NCBI RefSeq assembly: GCF_037083825.1
Contig: NZ_JBAPLU010000017.1
Coordinates: 31,686 to 95,685, forward strand
Source: Klenkia sesuvii
GTDB lineage: Bacteria > Actinomycetota > Actinomycetes > Mycobacteriales > Geodermatophilaceae
Length of the DNA: 64,000 nt
Direction: 5' to 3'
Below are positions 49,762-58,538 of the stretch, piece by piece. Made by a program: the position numbers and the translations under genes. Positions within the stretch are counted from its first letter, which is position 1, and each line of letters opens with the position of its first letter. The notes beneath the pieces are model-generated. The model had not been told where the DNA came from, searched no databases, and worked only from the letters and a program-made list of their open reading frames with translations.

Positions 49762-50837
49762 GCAAGGACCAGCTGGACTCCGTGCTGGTCTCGGTGCACA
49801 ACGGCGTCGGTCGGCTGTCGCTGAACCGCCCGCGCCAGATCAACGCCCTCTCGCACCCGATGGTCGGACTGCTGCAGGACGCCCTGGACCGATGGCGCGC
49901 CGACCCGGAGGTCCGCGTCGTGGTGCTCACCGGAGAGGGTGAGCGTGGCTTCTGCGCCGGCGGAGACATCCGGGCCATCTACGACGACGCCCGCGCCGGC
50001 ACGGACACCTCGCTCGAGTTCTGGGCTCATGAGTACCGGCTCAACGCCACCCTGGCCACCTACCCCAAACCGGTGGTCGCCTTCATGGCCGGCATCGTGA
50101 TGGGCGGCGGTGTCGGCCTGGCAGTCCACGCCAGTCACCGGGTGGTCCGCGAGGACTCCGTCGTGGCCATGCCCGAAGTCGGCATCGGGTTCACCCCCGA
50201 CGTGGGCGGCCTGTTCGTGTTGTCCCGGTCACCTGGGCAGGTCGGTACCCACCTGACCCTCACCGGGGACCGGATGGTCGCCGCCGACGCGCTCTACGCA
50301 GGCTTCGCCGACCACTTCATCCCGGCCGCCCGCTGGGAGCAGGCACTCGCGGCCCTCGAGACCACCGACCCCGGCGCAGCACTGCGGGCGTTGAGCACCG
50401 AACCCGACGAGCCCTGCGAACTTCAACCGCAACGCGAGTGGATCGACGCCTGCTACGCAGCCGACCGCATCGAGGACATCCTCGGGTCGCTGGCCGCCCA
50501 CCCCGACGAACGAGCACGAGCCACCGCGGAACGGCTGCGATCGCTGTCCCCCACCGCTCTGAAGGTCAGCCTCCGCGCCCTGCGCGCGGCGGCCGGCGAC
50601 GAGGACGTCAGCCAGACGTTGCAGCGGGACCTGCGGGTCTCCGCCCGCAGCCTGGCCGGGCACGACTTCCCCGAAGGCATCCGCGCCCAGGTCATCGACC
50701 GCGACCGCACCCCCCGCTGGCTGCCCGCCGAACTGGGCGAGGTCACCGACGCCGACGTCGAGGCCTACTTCGCCGACCTCGGCGATCGCGAGCTGCAGAT
50801 CCCCCAGCCCAGCAGCCCCACGACCAAGGAGTCCTGA
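49758..50837 (+). CDS. 3-hydroxyisobutyryl-CoA hydrolase
   Basis: 359 residues, crotonase-fold hydrolase that frees 3-hydroxyisobutyrate from CoA. Longer than hydratases, with FCAGGDIRAIYDDA, MAGIVMGGGVGLAVHASHRVV and MPEVGIGFTPDVGG, the HIBCH signature, then an extra C-terminal helical part (SLSPTALKVSLRALR). GTG overlaps the dehydrogenase TGA by 4 bp and its own TGA touches the mmsB ATG. Confidence 0.92.
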   Translation: MSKDQLDSVLVSVHNGVGRLSLNRPRQINALSHPMVGLLQDALDRWRADPEVRVVVLTGEGERGFCAGGDIRAIYDDARAGTDTSLEFWAHEYRLNATLATYPKPVVAFMAGIVMGGGVGLAVHASHRVVREDSVVAMPEVGIGFTPDVGGLFVLSRSPGQVGTHLTLTGDRMVAADALYAGFADHFIPAARWEQALAALETTDPGAALRALSTEPDEPCELQPQREWIDACYAADRIEDILGSLAAHPDERARATAERLRSLSPTALKVSLRALRAAAGDEDVSQTLQRDLRVSARSLAGHDFPEGIRAQVIDRDRTPRWLPAELGEVTDADVEAYFADLGDRELQIPQPSSPTTKES

Positions 50838-51793
50838 TGACCACCACCCCTGCGGCCGAACCCGCACACCGGCCCGTCCCTGCCGGGGCATCCGGCGTCA
50901 TCGCCTTCATCGGCCTGGGCAACATGGGTGGGCCCATGGCGGCCAACCTGGTGCGCGCCGGCTACCGGGTGCAGGCATTCGACCTCGCCGAACCGGCCTT
51001 GGCCGCAGCCCGCGATGCCGGGGTGACGGTGGCCACCGACGCGGGCGAGGCCGCTCGCGGCGCCGACGTGGTCATCACCATGCTCCCGGCCGGCCGCCAC
51101 GTGCTGTCCACCTACTCCGGTGGACTGCTGGACGCCGCACCGGCCGGCGCCTTGTTCATCGACTGCTCCACCATCGACGTCGCCGATGCCCGCAAGGCAG
51201 TCGAAGCCGCTCACGCAGCCGGCAAGCGCGCCCTGGATGCACCCGTGTCCGGAGGCACCACCGGGGCCACCAACGGCACCCTGACGTTCATGGTCGGGGG
51301 CGCCGACGCCGACGTCGATGCCGCCCGGCCGGTGCTCGAGGCCATGGGTCGCAAGATCGTGCACTGCGGGGGCAGCGGCGCCGGGCAGGCCGCCAAGCTG
51401 TGCAACAACATGCTGCTGGGCATCCAGATGATCGGGGTGGCTGAGGCCTTCGTGCTGGCCGAATCCCTCGGCCTGTCCCAGGAGGCACTGTTCGAGGTCT
51501 CCAGCACCGCCACCGGCCAGTGCTGGGCGTTGAACACCAACTGCCCGGTCCCCGGCCCCGTGCCCACCAGCCCAGCCAACCGCGACTACCAGGGTGGCTT
51601 CGCCGTCGCCCTCATGGCGAAGGACCTCGGCCTGGCCACCACCGCCCTGGACGCCGGAGGTCTGGGATCCCCGCTCGGCCGCCTCGCCGCCCAGGTCTAC
51701 GGCGACCTGGCCACCACCGACCGCGCCGGGCAGGACTTCTCCACCGTCATCAACGTCCTGCGCGAGCGCACCGCCACCGCGACCCAGTCATGA
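50837..51793 (+). CDS. mmsB: 3-hydroxyisobutyrate dehydrogenase
   Basis: Oxidises 3-hydroxyisobutyrate to methylmalonate semialdehyde with NAD. 318 residues: FIGLGNMGGPMAANLVRAGY (NAD site), DAPVSGGTTGA substrate loop and catalytic Lys in GAGQAAKLCNNM. The ATG at 50837 shares one base with the preceding stop, and its TGA overlaps the next ATG. About 18 extra N-terminal residues before the Rossmann motif. Confidence 0.94.
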   Translation: MTTTPAAEPAHRPVPAGASGVIAFIGLGNMGGPMAANLVRAGYRVQAFDLAEPALAAARDAGVTVATDAGEAARGADVVITMLPAGRHVLSTYSGGLLDAAPAGALFIDCSTIDVADARKAVEAAHAAGKRALDAPVSGGTTGATNGTLTFMVGGADADVDAARPVLEAMGRKIVHCGGSGAGQAAKLCNNMLLGIQMIGVAEAFVLAESLGLSQEALFEVSSTATGQCWALNTNCPVPGPVPTSPANRDYQGGFAVALMAKDLGLATTALDAGGLGSPLGRLAAQVYGDLATTDRAGQDFSTVINVLRERTATATQS

Positions 51794-52578
51794 CCGACCT
51801 GCAGACCATCCGCGTCGACCGCGATCCCGAAGGTCACGACCGGGTCGTACTGGTCACCCTCAACCGACCCAAGGCGCTGAACGCGCTCAACACCGAGCTG
51901 ATGACCGAGCTCACCCACACCCTCGGCGAGCTCGACGCCGACCCCGCCGTCGGGGCCATCGTCATCACCGGCTCTCCCCGGGCCTTCGCCGCGGGGGCCG
52001 ACATCAAGGAGATGGCCGAGCAGACCTTCGCCGACGTCTACACCGGCCAGTGGTTCGGCGCCTGGGACACCCTCGCGGGCGTGCGCACACCGCTGATCGC
52101 TGCGGTCGCCGGGTATGCCCTGGGCGGGGGCTGCGAGCTGGCGATGATGTGCGACATCCTTCTGGCCGCCGACACAGCAGTGTTCGGGCAGCCCGAGATC
52201 AAGATCGGGGTCATCCCCGGCATCGGCGGATCGCAGCGGCTGACCCGCGCCATCGGCAAGGCCAAGGCAATGGACATGTGCCTGACCGGACGGAACATGG
52301 ACGTCACCGAGGCCGAGCGGGCCGGGCTGGTCGCCCGCATCATCCCCGCCGACGAGCTGCTCGAGCAGGCGCTCGCCGTCGCCGCGACGATCGCCGGCAT
52401 GTCCAAGCCGGTCACGATGATGGCCAAGGAGGCAGTCAACCGCGCATTCGAGACCACCCTGGCCGAAGGTGTGCGTTTCGAGCGGCGGCTGTTCTACTCG
52501 ACCTTCGCGATGGCCGACCAGCGCGAGGGCATGAAGGCCTTCGTCGAGAAGCGGCCCGCGTCCTTCCAGCACCGCTGA
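51790..52578 (+). CDS. Enoyl-CoA hydratase
   Basis: 262 residues, full crotonase catalytic set: FAAGADIKEMAEQ, GYALGGGCELAMMCD and the second Glu in QPEIKIGVIPGIGGSQRL, so a true hydratase. Would add water to methacrylyl-CoA in the isobutyryl-CoA path, between the dehydrogenase and the hydrolase. ATG overlaps mmsB by 4 bp; last gene of the operon. Confidence 0.93.
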   Translation: MTDLQTIRVDRDPEGHDRVVLVTLNRPKALNALNTELMTELTHTLGELDADPAVGAIVITGSPRAFAAGADIKEMAEQTFADVYTGQWFGAWDTLAGVRTPLIAAVAGYALGGGCELAMMCDILLAADTAVFGQPEIKIGVIPGIGGSQRLTRAIGKAKAMDMCLTGRNMDVTEAERAGLVARIIPADELLEQALAVAATIAGMSKPVTMMAKEAVNRAFETTLAEGVRFERRLFYSTFAMADQREGMKAFVEKRPASFQHR

Positions 52579-52581
52579 GCT

Positions 52582-53510
52582 GTGGTCGGGTTCCCGCCCA
52601 CACGCCTCCGCGCAGCTCAGGTCACCGCCGGGCCTGAGCAGGTCTCCCTCCTGGCTCAGGCCTTGACCGCCTGGCGGGTCGAGCTCGGGTTGTCCGTGCC
52701 GAAGGCCGCGGTGCGACTGGGGGTTACCGAGACCACAGTGGTCCGCTGGGAACGAGGGGTTCGCCCGCACCCACTGGCGCACCCGCGCACCGCGGCGGTC
52801 ATGCAGCTCGATCCCCCTGGATCGCTTGAGCCTGCGGAACGTCCTCCGGGAATCGCGACTGCGGGCAGCGCGCCTGGCCGCTGGCCTGACCAGCGGCCAG
52901 GTCGCGCTGCGGCTCGGTGTGACCGCTCAGCGGTGTCCCGATGGGAGGCCGGACTCACACGCCCGTCCTGGAACGCGCGAGAGGACCTCGCGCGCCTGCT
53001 CAAGGTCCAGCCCGGCCGGTTGGACGACCTGGTCGGGGAGGCTCCGGTCACCGGTCGCGTGCTGCCGGGCTGGCCCAGCTCAGGCGTGACCGTGGGCTGT
53101 CCCACCGCGCCCGGGCGGCCCACCTACCCATCTCCCACAGCGCACTCGCGCGTCGGGAACGGGGCCGGGCCGTGCCCACCGAGCCGATGTCCGACCTCGC
53201 TCACGCCGTGGGCCTCTCCCTCGAAGCCTTCCTCACTGCGGCCGACCGTCCCAGAAGCGTTCACCGCGTATCCGAGCAACGTGGCCGGCTGCGGGGGCGG
53301 GCCGGGATGACGCAGGCCGACGTGGCAGCGCAGCTGCAGATCGCGACGGGCACGCTCTCCCGCCTCGAGGTGTTCGTCGTCGGGGACATGATGAGCCTGG
53401 ACCAGCTGCCCGGCGTCGCCCAGCCCTCGACGCTCGAGGGCCGGAGTTCCCGACCGAGCAGGCCGGAGAAGCGCTGTTGTCCACGGCCGGTTGAGCACCA
53501 GCACGCATGA
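52582..53510 (+). pseudogene. Decayed tandem-HTH (XRE-like) protein gene
   Basis: Four HTH-like units lie in a row but in three frames: SVPKAAVRLGVTETTVVRWERG (frame 1), TSGQVALRLGVTAQ, which must shift near 52912-52930 to continue RSAVSRWEAGLTRP (frames 2 to 1), LSHRARAAHLPISHSALARRERG (frame 3) and MTQADVAAQLQIATGTLSRLE (frame 3). Each unit has the XRE spacing and an R-E/L-G end. No single frame covers them, so I call a broken gene for a multi-HTH protein. Frameshift errors in assembly would look the same. Confidence 0.6.
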
Positions 53511-53557
53511 GGCGGGCCACCGGCGCTCAGTCGTCGACGTGGTGCACCCCGGCGTGC

Positions 53558-55021
53558 TCAGTGCACAACGGCCTGCGACGCCCTGCGTGCGCCGGACCCC
53601 CGCACGAAGAGGACGCCGACCACGCTGATGATCGACAGTCCAGCACCGACGGTGAAAGCCAGCTGCACCCCGACGATGGGTGCGTTGTCGCCGACGTGGC
53701 CGGCTTGGGCCATCAAGGTGATGAACAGCGCCGTACCGGTCGCACCCGCGAGCTGCTGAACCGTGTTGATCATGGCGCTGCCGTGGGAATGGAGCTCGGC
53801 AGGTAGCGCCCCCAGCGCAGAGGCCAACAGCGGGGTGAGCACCGAGGACAGGCCGGCGCTTAGCAGGGTGTGCAACGCCGCGACCACCGGCAGCGGCGTG
53901 TCCACGTCCAGGGTGGTGAACCCCCAGAGCGCGGCGCACAGGGCGATCGCTCCCGGCAGCGCGATGGGCTTGGGGCCGATGCGGTCGCACAGTCGGCCGG
54001 TGATGGGGGAGACCACCGCCATGGACAGCCCGCCGGGCAACAGGATCAGGCCTGTCACCAGGGTGCTGACGCCCAGGACGTTCTGCAGGTACACCGGGAG
54101 CACGATGAGTGCCCCGAACAGAGCCAGCATGCTGATGGCGATGATGAGGGCCGCGACGGTGAAGCTCCGGGTCGCGAACACCTGCACCGACAGCAGGGCT
54201 GCGTCCCGCCGCTGCAGGACCCGCTGGCGCATGGTGAAGACCACGAGGGCCATTGCGCCCACCGTCAGCGGCACCCACGCGGGGACGAGCGGCTCGGCTT
54301 CGGCGGACTCGCCGATCGTGCTCAGGCCGAACACCAGGCCGCCGAAGGCGAGTGCGGCCAGCGGGACCGACACGAAGTCCAGGGCGACGGCACGCGTCCG
54401 GGTCACGTTGGTGACCCTCCATGCGCCCAGCAGCAGGGTCAGCAGCGCGATCGGCAGCACCAGCCAGAACAACCATCGCCACCCCAAGCTCTCCAGGACC
54501 AGCCCCGAGATGGTGGGACCGATGGCTGGGGCCACGGCGATGACGATGGCGATCCGTCCCATCATTGCCCCGCGTCGGGACACCGGGACGACGGTAAGCA
54601 CGGTGGTCATCAGCAGCGGGATCATGATCGCCGTCCCGCAGGCCTGCACGACTCGACCGGCCAACAGTGCAAGGAAGCCCGGCGACACAGCCGCCATCAG
54701 CGTGCCCGCCGCGAAGAGGGCCATGGCGGTGGTGTAGAGCCTGCGCAGGGAGAACCGGGCGATGAGGTATCCGGTCATCGGGATGACCACGGCCATGGTG
54801 AGCAGGTAGCCGGTGGTCAGCCACTGCGCGGTGCTAGCGGTGATCTGCAGCTGGACCATGAGGGTTGGCAGCGCGACGCTCATGACCGTCTCGTTCAAGA
54901 TGACGACGAACCCCGCGGTCATCAGCAGGCCCAGAACTACTCCGCTCCCGGCGGGTAGCTCCTCCCGGCTGCGGGTCCGCGCCGTAGAACGGTCGGAGCT
55001 GGTGTCGACTGCAGAACCCAC
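53558..55021 (-). CDS. MFS drug transporter, EmrB/QacA (DHA2) family
   Basis: 487 residues, 14 predicted helices. TMS4-5 motif C variant VAPAIGPTISGLVLESLGWRWLFW, TSTAQWLTTGYLLTMAVVIPMTGYL in helix 2 and RFSLRRLY after it, all typical of DHA2 exporters. GTG start with GGAG upstream. Leftward, with overlapping TGTCA-type operators in its promoter; no adjacent intact regulator gene was found, so the repressor lies elsewhere or is the broken gene next door. Confidence 0.9.
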   Translation of the reverse strand: MGSAVDTSSDRSTARTRSREELPAGSGVVLGLLMTAGFVVILNETVMSVALPTLMVQLQITASTAQWLTTGYLLTMAVVIPMTGYLIARFSLRRLYTTAMALFAAGTLMAAVSPGFLALLAGRVVQACGTAIMIPLLMTTVLTVVPVSRRGAMMGRIAIVIAVAPAIGPTISGLVLESLGWRWLFWLVLPIALLTLLLGAWRVTNVTRTRAVALDFVSVPLAALAFGGLVFGLSTIGESAEAEPLVPAWVPLTVGAMALVVFTMRQRVLQRRDAALLSVQVFATRSFTVAALIIAISMLALFGALIVLPVYLQNVLGVSTLVTGLILLPGGLSMAVVSPITGRLCDRIGPKPIALPGAIALCAALWGFTTLDVDTPLPVVAALHTLLSAGLSSVLTPLLASALGALPAELHSHGSAMINTVQQLAGATGTALFITLMAQAGHVGDNAPIVGVQLAFTVGAGLSIISVVGVLFVRGSGARRASQAVVH

Positions 55022-55057
55022 GGTGCTCCTCCGGGCGGCGACATGTCCCGGCTATCT

Positions 55058-55082
55058 TGTCAGTGACTGACAGAATTTGTCA
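55058..55082 (-). promoter_or_regulatory. Overlapping TetR-type operators of the EmrB-like gene
   Basis: TGTCAG-TGA-CTGACA (55058-55072) and TGACA-GAATT-TGTCA (55068-55082) share the central TGACA, giving three half-sites 37-61 bp upstream of the start. Confidence 0.6.
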
Positions 55083-55129
55083 CGGTCGTCTCGGCGGCGC
55101 GTCCGGCTGCACCGGCGCACCGGACCGCC

Positions 55130-55484
55130 GCCTGGAGGCCAACGATCGGCCGCGCGCCATCAAGCGCACCGCGTGGGCGCATCCGCAGGGGCACGTGGTG
55201 GCCAGCCGCCTCGTCCAGGACCCCGAGGGCACCCGCGCCCTCGCAAGGGGGAAACCGGCAACGGATGTTCGCGGGCACTCGCGGCGGAGTTCGAGTGTGG
55301 CTGCAGGAGTTGGGCCAGGTTGCTGGACGGGCCTCTGGTTGACCTGCTGGCGGCGTCGACGTCGTCGACGCCTCGCTCTGGGGCATTGACGCAGAACAGC
55401 CCCTCCGCCGAGATGCTCAGCGACAGCGAGCGGCTCGCCGTGCTGGGCACGCTCCGGGAGGCGGGACCCTGTGCATCAGGCTGA
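55130..55484 (+). pseudogene. Small regulator-like gene broken by two 1-nt insertions
   Basis: Three frames join into one plausible protein: LEANDRPRAIKRTAWAHPQG...ALARG (frame 1), then MFAGTRGGVRVWLQE (frame 2), then WARLLDGPLVDLLAA...LSDSERLAVLGTLREAG (frame 3). Removing one G near 55263 and one T near 55310 restores a continuous reading. I remember intact short proteins of this type in actinobacteria but not their function. Divergent from the EmrB-like gene. Confidence 0.55.
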
Positions 55485-55514
55485 AGCGGCGCCGTCCTCG
55501 CGGGTAGAAGGAGC

Positions 55515-56102
55515 TCAGTGCATCGCGGCGGCGATGCTCAGGGCGGCGGTGACGCCGCCGGCCACATAGGCAGCGCACCACAGCGCGGCGCGGGTCCGCA
55601 GTCTGCGGGTGACCGGGTAGTCGCCGGGAGCCCAGTCGGTGAGGGTCGTCCAGGTCCGGCCGGTGGCCTCCTCGATGCGGACGATCATCCGGCGGGCCGA
55701 GACGTAGCGGCTGATGCTGCCGACCAGGGACGGGGCGCTGCCGGCGAAGCCGACGCGGCGCCCGGACCGCAGGACGACGTCGAAGCCGTTGCGGTGGTCG
55801 AGGTAGCCGATGTCGTCGAGGGTCGCGGTGTAGGTGAAGACGGTGTTGACCACCTCGAGGTGCGTGCCGCGGAGGCGTAGCTTGCTGGTGCCCAGCAGGA
55901 TCGGCTGCACCCCGATGCCCGTTGACACCGCGGCGAACGCGACGATCGGCAGCAGTCGACCGTCGGGGTCGGCGATCGGAGCGAACGCCAGCGTCATGAA
56001 CACCGAGACCAGCAGCATCACGGCGGCGACGCCGCGCAGTCCGGCGTTGGCTGGAATGGTGAGCCGAGGCCCGGCCGGTGCGGTGCCGTGTCGATCGGTC
56101 AC
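55515..56102 (-). CDS. Membrane protein with PH-like domain
   Basis: 195 residues: two hydrophobic segments (VAAVMLLVSVFMTLAFAPI, LLPIVAFAAVSTGIGVQPIL), a PH-like beta region (LRLRGTHLEVVNTVFTYTATLDDIGYLDHRNGFDVVL, RVGFAGSAPSLVGSISRY) and a C-terminal transmembrane segment (ALWCAAYVAGGVTAALSIAAAM). The GTG at 56102 overlaps the upstream stop by 4 bp; a longer frame exists but is non-family. A rearranged partial copy lies at 31397-31513. Function unknown. Confidence 0.75.
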   Translation of the reverse strand: MTDRHGTAPAGPRLTIPANAGLRGVAAVMLLVSVFMTLAFAPIADPDGRLLPIVAFAAVSTGIGVQPILLGTSKLRLRGTHLEVVNTVFTYTATLDDIGYLDHRNGFDVVLRSGRRVGFAGSAPSLVGSISRYVSARRMIVRIEEATGRTWTTLTDWAPGDYPVTRRLRTRAALWCAAYVAGGVTAALSIAAAMH

Positions 56103-56659
56103 GTCCGGGACTCTGGGCGCAGGGCCGCGCGCACGGTGTGCACTGCGGTGCCCAGCGCTGCCCGCAAGCACCGCAGCTCGGCGGCGGTCCAGCGGGGCCG
56201 GTAGGTGTCGACACCGGCCAGCCACGGGATGTTGGCGACGGTGAGCTTGCGGTGGCAACGTGCCTGCACGGAGTTCAAGGGCGGGTAGGCGCCGGTGCGG
56301 GTGGCGACCAGGTCCCACTGCAGGTTCCACAAGGTCAGCCCCGCCACGGGGTCCAGTGGCATGCCGGGTCGGTTCAGCCAGGTCTGCACCGAGCGGCCAT
56401 CGACGGTGTCCTCGGCCGCCACGTCGGCGCTCGGCCCGGTCGGGGCGGCCGACCAGCCGGCCTGGCGAGCATGGCGGCGGCAGGCGTCGACGGTCGCCCA
56501 GGTCAGCACCTGGCCGTCGGCCGTGGCCACCCGGTCGACGTCCCCGTCGGTGCCCCACCAGACGAAGCGGGCCCAGTCGTCGAGCAGCACCTGGACCGCG
56601 CGCCCGTCGTCGGGCACCTGCGCGTCCTGGTCGTCGGCGGTCTCGGTCACGGTCGACAT
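56099..56659 (-). CDS. Hypothetical protein, 186 aa
   Basis: 186 residues, soluble. Reads as an acidic N-terminus, a domain with LLDDWARFVWWGTDGDVDRV, a stretch PVAGLTLWNLQWDLVA, and a basic end. Trp-rich, no known motif. ATG with AGCAGG upstream. Coupled by a 4-bp overlap to the PH-like membrane protein, so the two may act together. Confidence 0.65.
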   Translation of the reverse strand: MSTVTETADDQDAQVPDDGRAVQVLLDDWARFVWWGTDGDVDRVATADGQVLTWATVDACRRHARQAGWSAAPTGPSADVAAEDTVDGRSVQTWLNRPGMPLDPVAGLTLWNLQWDLVATRTGAYPPLNSVQARCHRKLTVANIPWLAGVDTYRPRWTAAELRCLRAALGTAVHTVRAALRPESRT

Positions 56660-56804
56660 CCTGCTCGTCGGACCGACACCCCTCTGCAGGCGCGACGAGC
56701 GGGCCGGTCGTGTCCGGGTCGACTGGGCCCAGGGTCATCGATGGTCCTGCTCGGCAGCCCGGAACGATCTCCTGGTGAGGCTGTTGACCTGCGGCCTCGC
56801 GTGG

Positions 56805-56875
56805 AGCGGGTGACGAGAATCGAACTCGCACTGTCAGCTTGGGAAGCTGATGTTCTACCATTGAACTACACCCGC
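56805..56875 (-). tRNA. tRNA-Gly (anticodon CCC)
   Basis: The minus strand folds as a 71-nt cloverleaf: acceptor GCGGGTG pairs with CACCCGC, anticodon stem TCAGC/GCTGA with loop TTCCCAA (CCC reads GGG codons), T-arm GCGAG-TTCGATT-CTCGT, discriminator T. CCA is not encoded. Stands alone between a hypothetical gene and a methyltransferase gene. Confidence 0.95.
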
Positions 56876-56950
56876 GTGGTGCGCGAACGAACACTACCGC
56901 AGTGCCCCGGTCGACCGGCAGACACCCCCGCACCGGTCCAGACTCGGTGG

Positions 56951-57571
56951 GTGAGCACGGACCCCTACGCCGGCTTCCCACCCGGGTTCTTCGAGCGCGA
57001 CGACGACCGCCCCGACGACGTCTTCTACGCCCCGCCGCGGCTGGTCACCCACATCGACGACCGGGCGACCGCCGCCGTCGGCGCGCTGTACACCGAGCTG
57101 GGCATCACCGGTCGGGCCCTGGACCTCATGTCCTCGTGGGTCTCGCACTTCGAGCAGCCGCCGGCCGAGCTGGTCGTCCTGGGCATGAACGCCGAGGAGC
57201 TGGCCGCCAACCCCGCCGCGACCGAGCGCATCGTGCACGACCTCAACGCCGACCCGCGCATCCTGCTGCCCGACGCCGACGTCGACGCGGTGGTCTGCTG
57301 CGTCTCGATCGACTACCTGACCAGGCCGATCGAGGTGCTCACCGAGGCGGCGCGGGTGCTGCGCCCGGGCGGCGTCCTGGCGATCACGTTCTCCAACCGG
57401 TGCTTCCCGACCAAGGCGGTGCGCGGCTGGCTGGCGACGTCCGACGAGCAGCACGGCCCGCTCGTGGCCGAGCTGGTGCGCCGGGCCGGCGGGTTCGCCG
57501 AGCCCCGGGTGGAGCGGCGCACCCCGCCGGGGCCCGGCGACCCGCTCTGGGCGGTGACCGCGGTCAGGTGA
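56951..57571 (+). CDS. SAM-dependent methyltransferase-like protein
   Basis: 206 residues. ALDLMSSWVSHF in place of the usual motif I glycine run, LVVLGMNAEELAANPAA (motif II), DAVVCCVSIDYLTRPIEVL, then the motif III form VLRPGGVLAITFSNRCFPTKAV. This variant, without the GxGxG, is a recurring family; it may bind SAM weakly or act on a different cofactor. GTG start 75 bp after the tRNA 5' end. Convergent with the chemoreceptor gene. Confidence 0.75.
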   Translation: MSTDPYAGFPPGFFERDDDRPDDVFYAPPRLVTHIDDRATAAVGALYTELGITGRALDLMSSWVSHFEQPPAELVVLGMNAEELAANPAATERIVHDLNADPRILLPDADVDAVVCCVSIDYLTRPIEVLTEAARVLRPGGVLAITFSNRCFPTKAVRGWLATSDEQHGPLVAELVRRAGGFAEPRVERRTPPGPGDPLWAVTAVR

Positions 57572-57583
57572 GCCCCGCAGGCC

Positions 57584-58537
57584 CTACTGCCGCATGGCCG
57601 CCAGGAAGCCGGTCATCTCCGAGCGGAGCTGCTCGGCCAGCCGCGACAGGCCGGTCTGGTCGGCCCCGGCCAGGGACGCCGACCCGTCGACCGCGGCCGC
57701 GATGCCCTCGACCAGACCGGTCATGGCCAGCACGGTCTCCCCGACCGAGCTCATCACGGTGGCCACGTTCCCGCAGGACTCCTGGATGGCGGCCACCTGC
57801 TCGGTGACCTGCTCGGTGGCGCGGCCGGTCTGGTCGGCGAGGTCCTTGACCTCGCTGGCGACGACGGCGAACCCCCGCCCGGCCTCGCCCGCACGGGCGG
57901 CCTCGATGGTGGCGTTGAGCGCGAGCAGCCGGGTCTGACCGGCGACGGTCTCGATCAGCGAGATCACCTGCTGGATCTCGTGCGAGGACCGGGTCAGCGA
58001 CTCGATGGTGGTGCGGGCGGCGTCGACCTCGGTGCTGGCGGCCCCGGCTGCCCCGGTCAGCCCGGCCGCGGTCGCGGACAGCTCGGTGGCGGCGGTGGCG
58101 ACGCCCTCGGACGTCGAGAGCACCACCGACTCGAACTCGTCGGCCAGCTGCAGCCGGGACTCGGCGGCGGCGTCCACCCGGCCGGCCGAGTCGCGCATGG
58201 CGTCGCGGGCGGCGTTGATGGTGGCCGCGCTGCGGCGGAACGAGCCGGGCAGGCCGGTGAGCAGCACCTTGCGGTGGAAGCGGCCCTCCGAGGCCGAGGT
58301 CAGCGACGCGCTGGCCTCGCGCACGAAGGCGTCGGACACGTCGAGCACCCGGTTGACCTCGTCGCGCAGGGCGACCAGCTCGGGCACGGCGTCGGAACCG
58401 GGGACCGGGCGGCTGCGGGCCTCGAGGTCCCCGCGCGCGGCCGCGGCGCAGTCCGTGGTCAGCTGGGCGACGAAGGCCCGGTAGACGGCGAGCTCGGCGG
58501 CGTCGGAGGCGGAGCCCCCGCGGTTCAGCAGGGCCAT
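57584..58537 (-). CDS. Soluble methyl-accepting chemotaxis-type signalling protein
   Basis: 317 residues with no transmembrane helix. A HAMP-like helical part is followed by the signalling hairpin: the tip is conserved (ETVAGQTRLLALNATIEAARAGEAGRGFAVVASEVKDLADQTG, here given from about residue 196). Coiled coil flanks. It starts one base after the stop of a PAS protein gene, forming a pair like a split Aer receptor. No che genes in the window. Confidence 0.88.
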   Translation of the reverse strand: MALLNRGGSASDAAELAVYRAFVAQLTTDCAAAARGDLEARSRPVPGSDAVPELVALRDEVNRVLDVSDAFVREASASLTSASEGRFHRKVLLTGLPGSFRRSAATINAARDAMRDSAGRVDAAAESRLQLADEFESVVLSTSEGVATAATELSATAAGLTGAAGAASTEVDAARTTIESLTRSSHEIQQVISLIETVAGQTRLLALNATIEAARAGEAGRGFAVVASEVKDLADQTGRATEQVTEQVAAIQESCGNVATVMSSVGETVLAMTGLVEGIAAAVDGSASLAGADQTGLSRLAEQLRSEMTGFLAAMRQ

Positions 58538-58538
58538 C

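Noticed and set aside
56805..56875. tRNA-Gly as an integration site with a second att copy
   Set aside because: No convincing repeat of its 3' end was found on the lower-coordinate side; only a short ggagcgggt match near 33.5 kb, too short to count.
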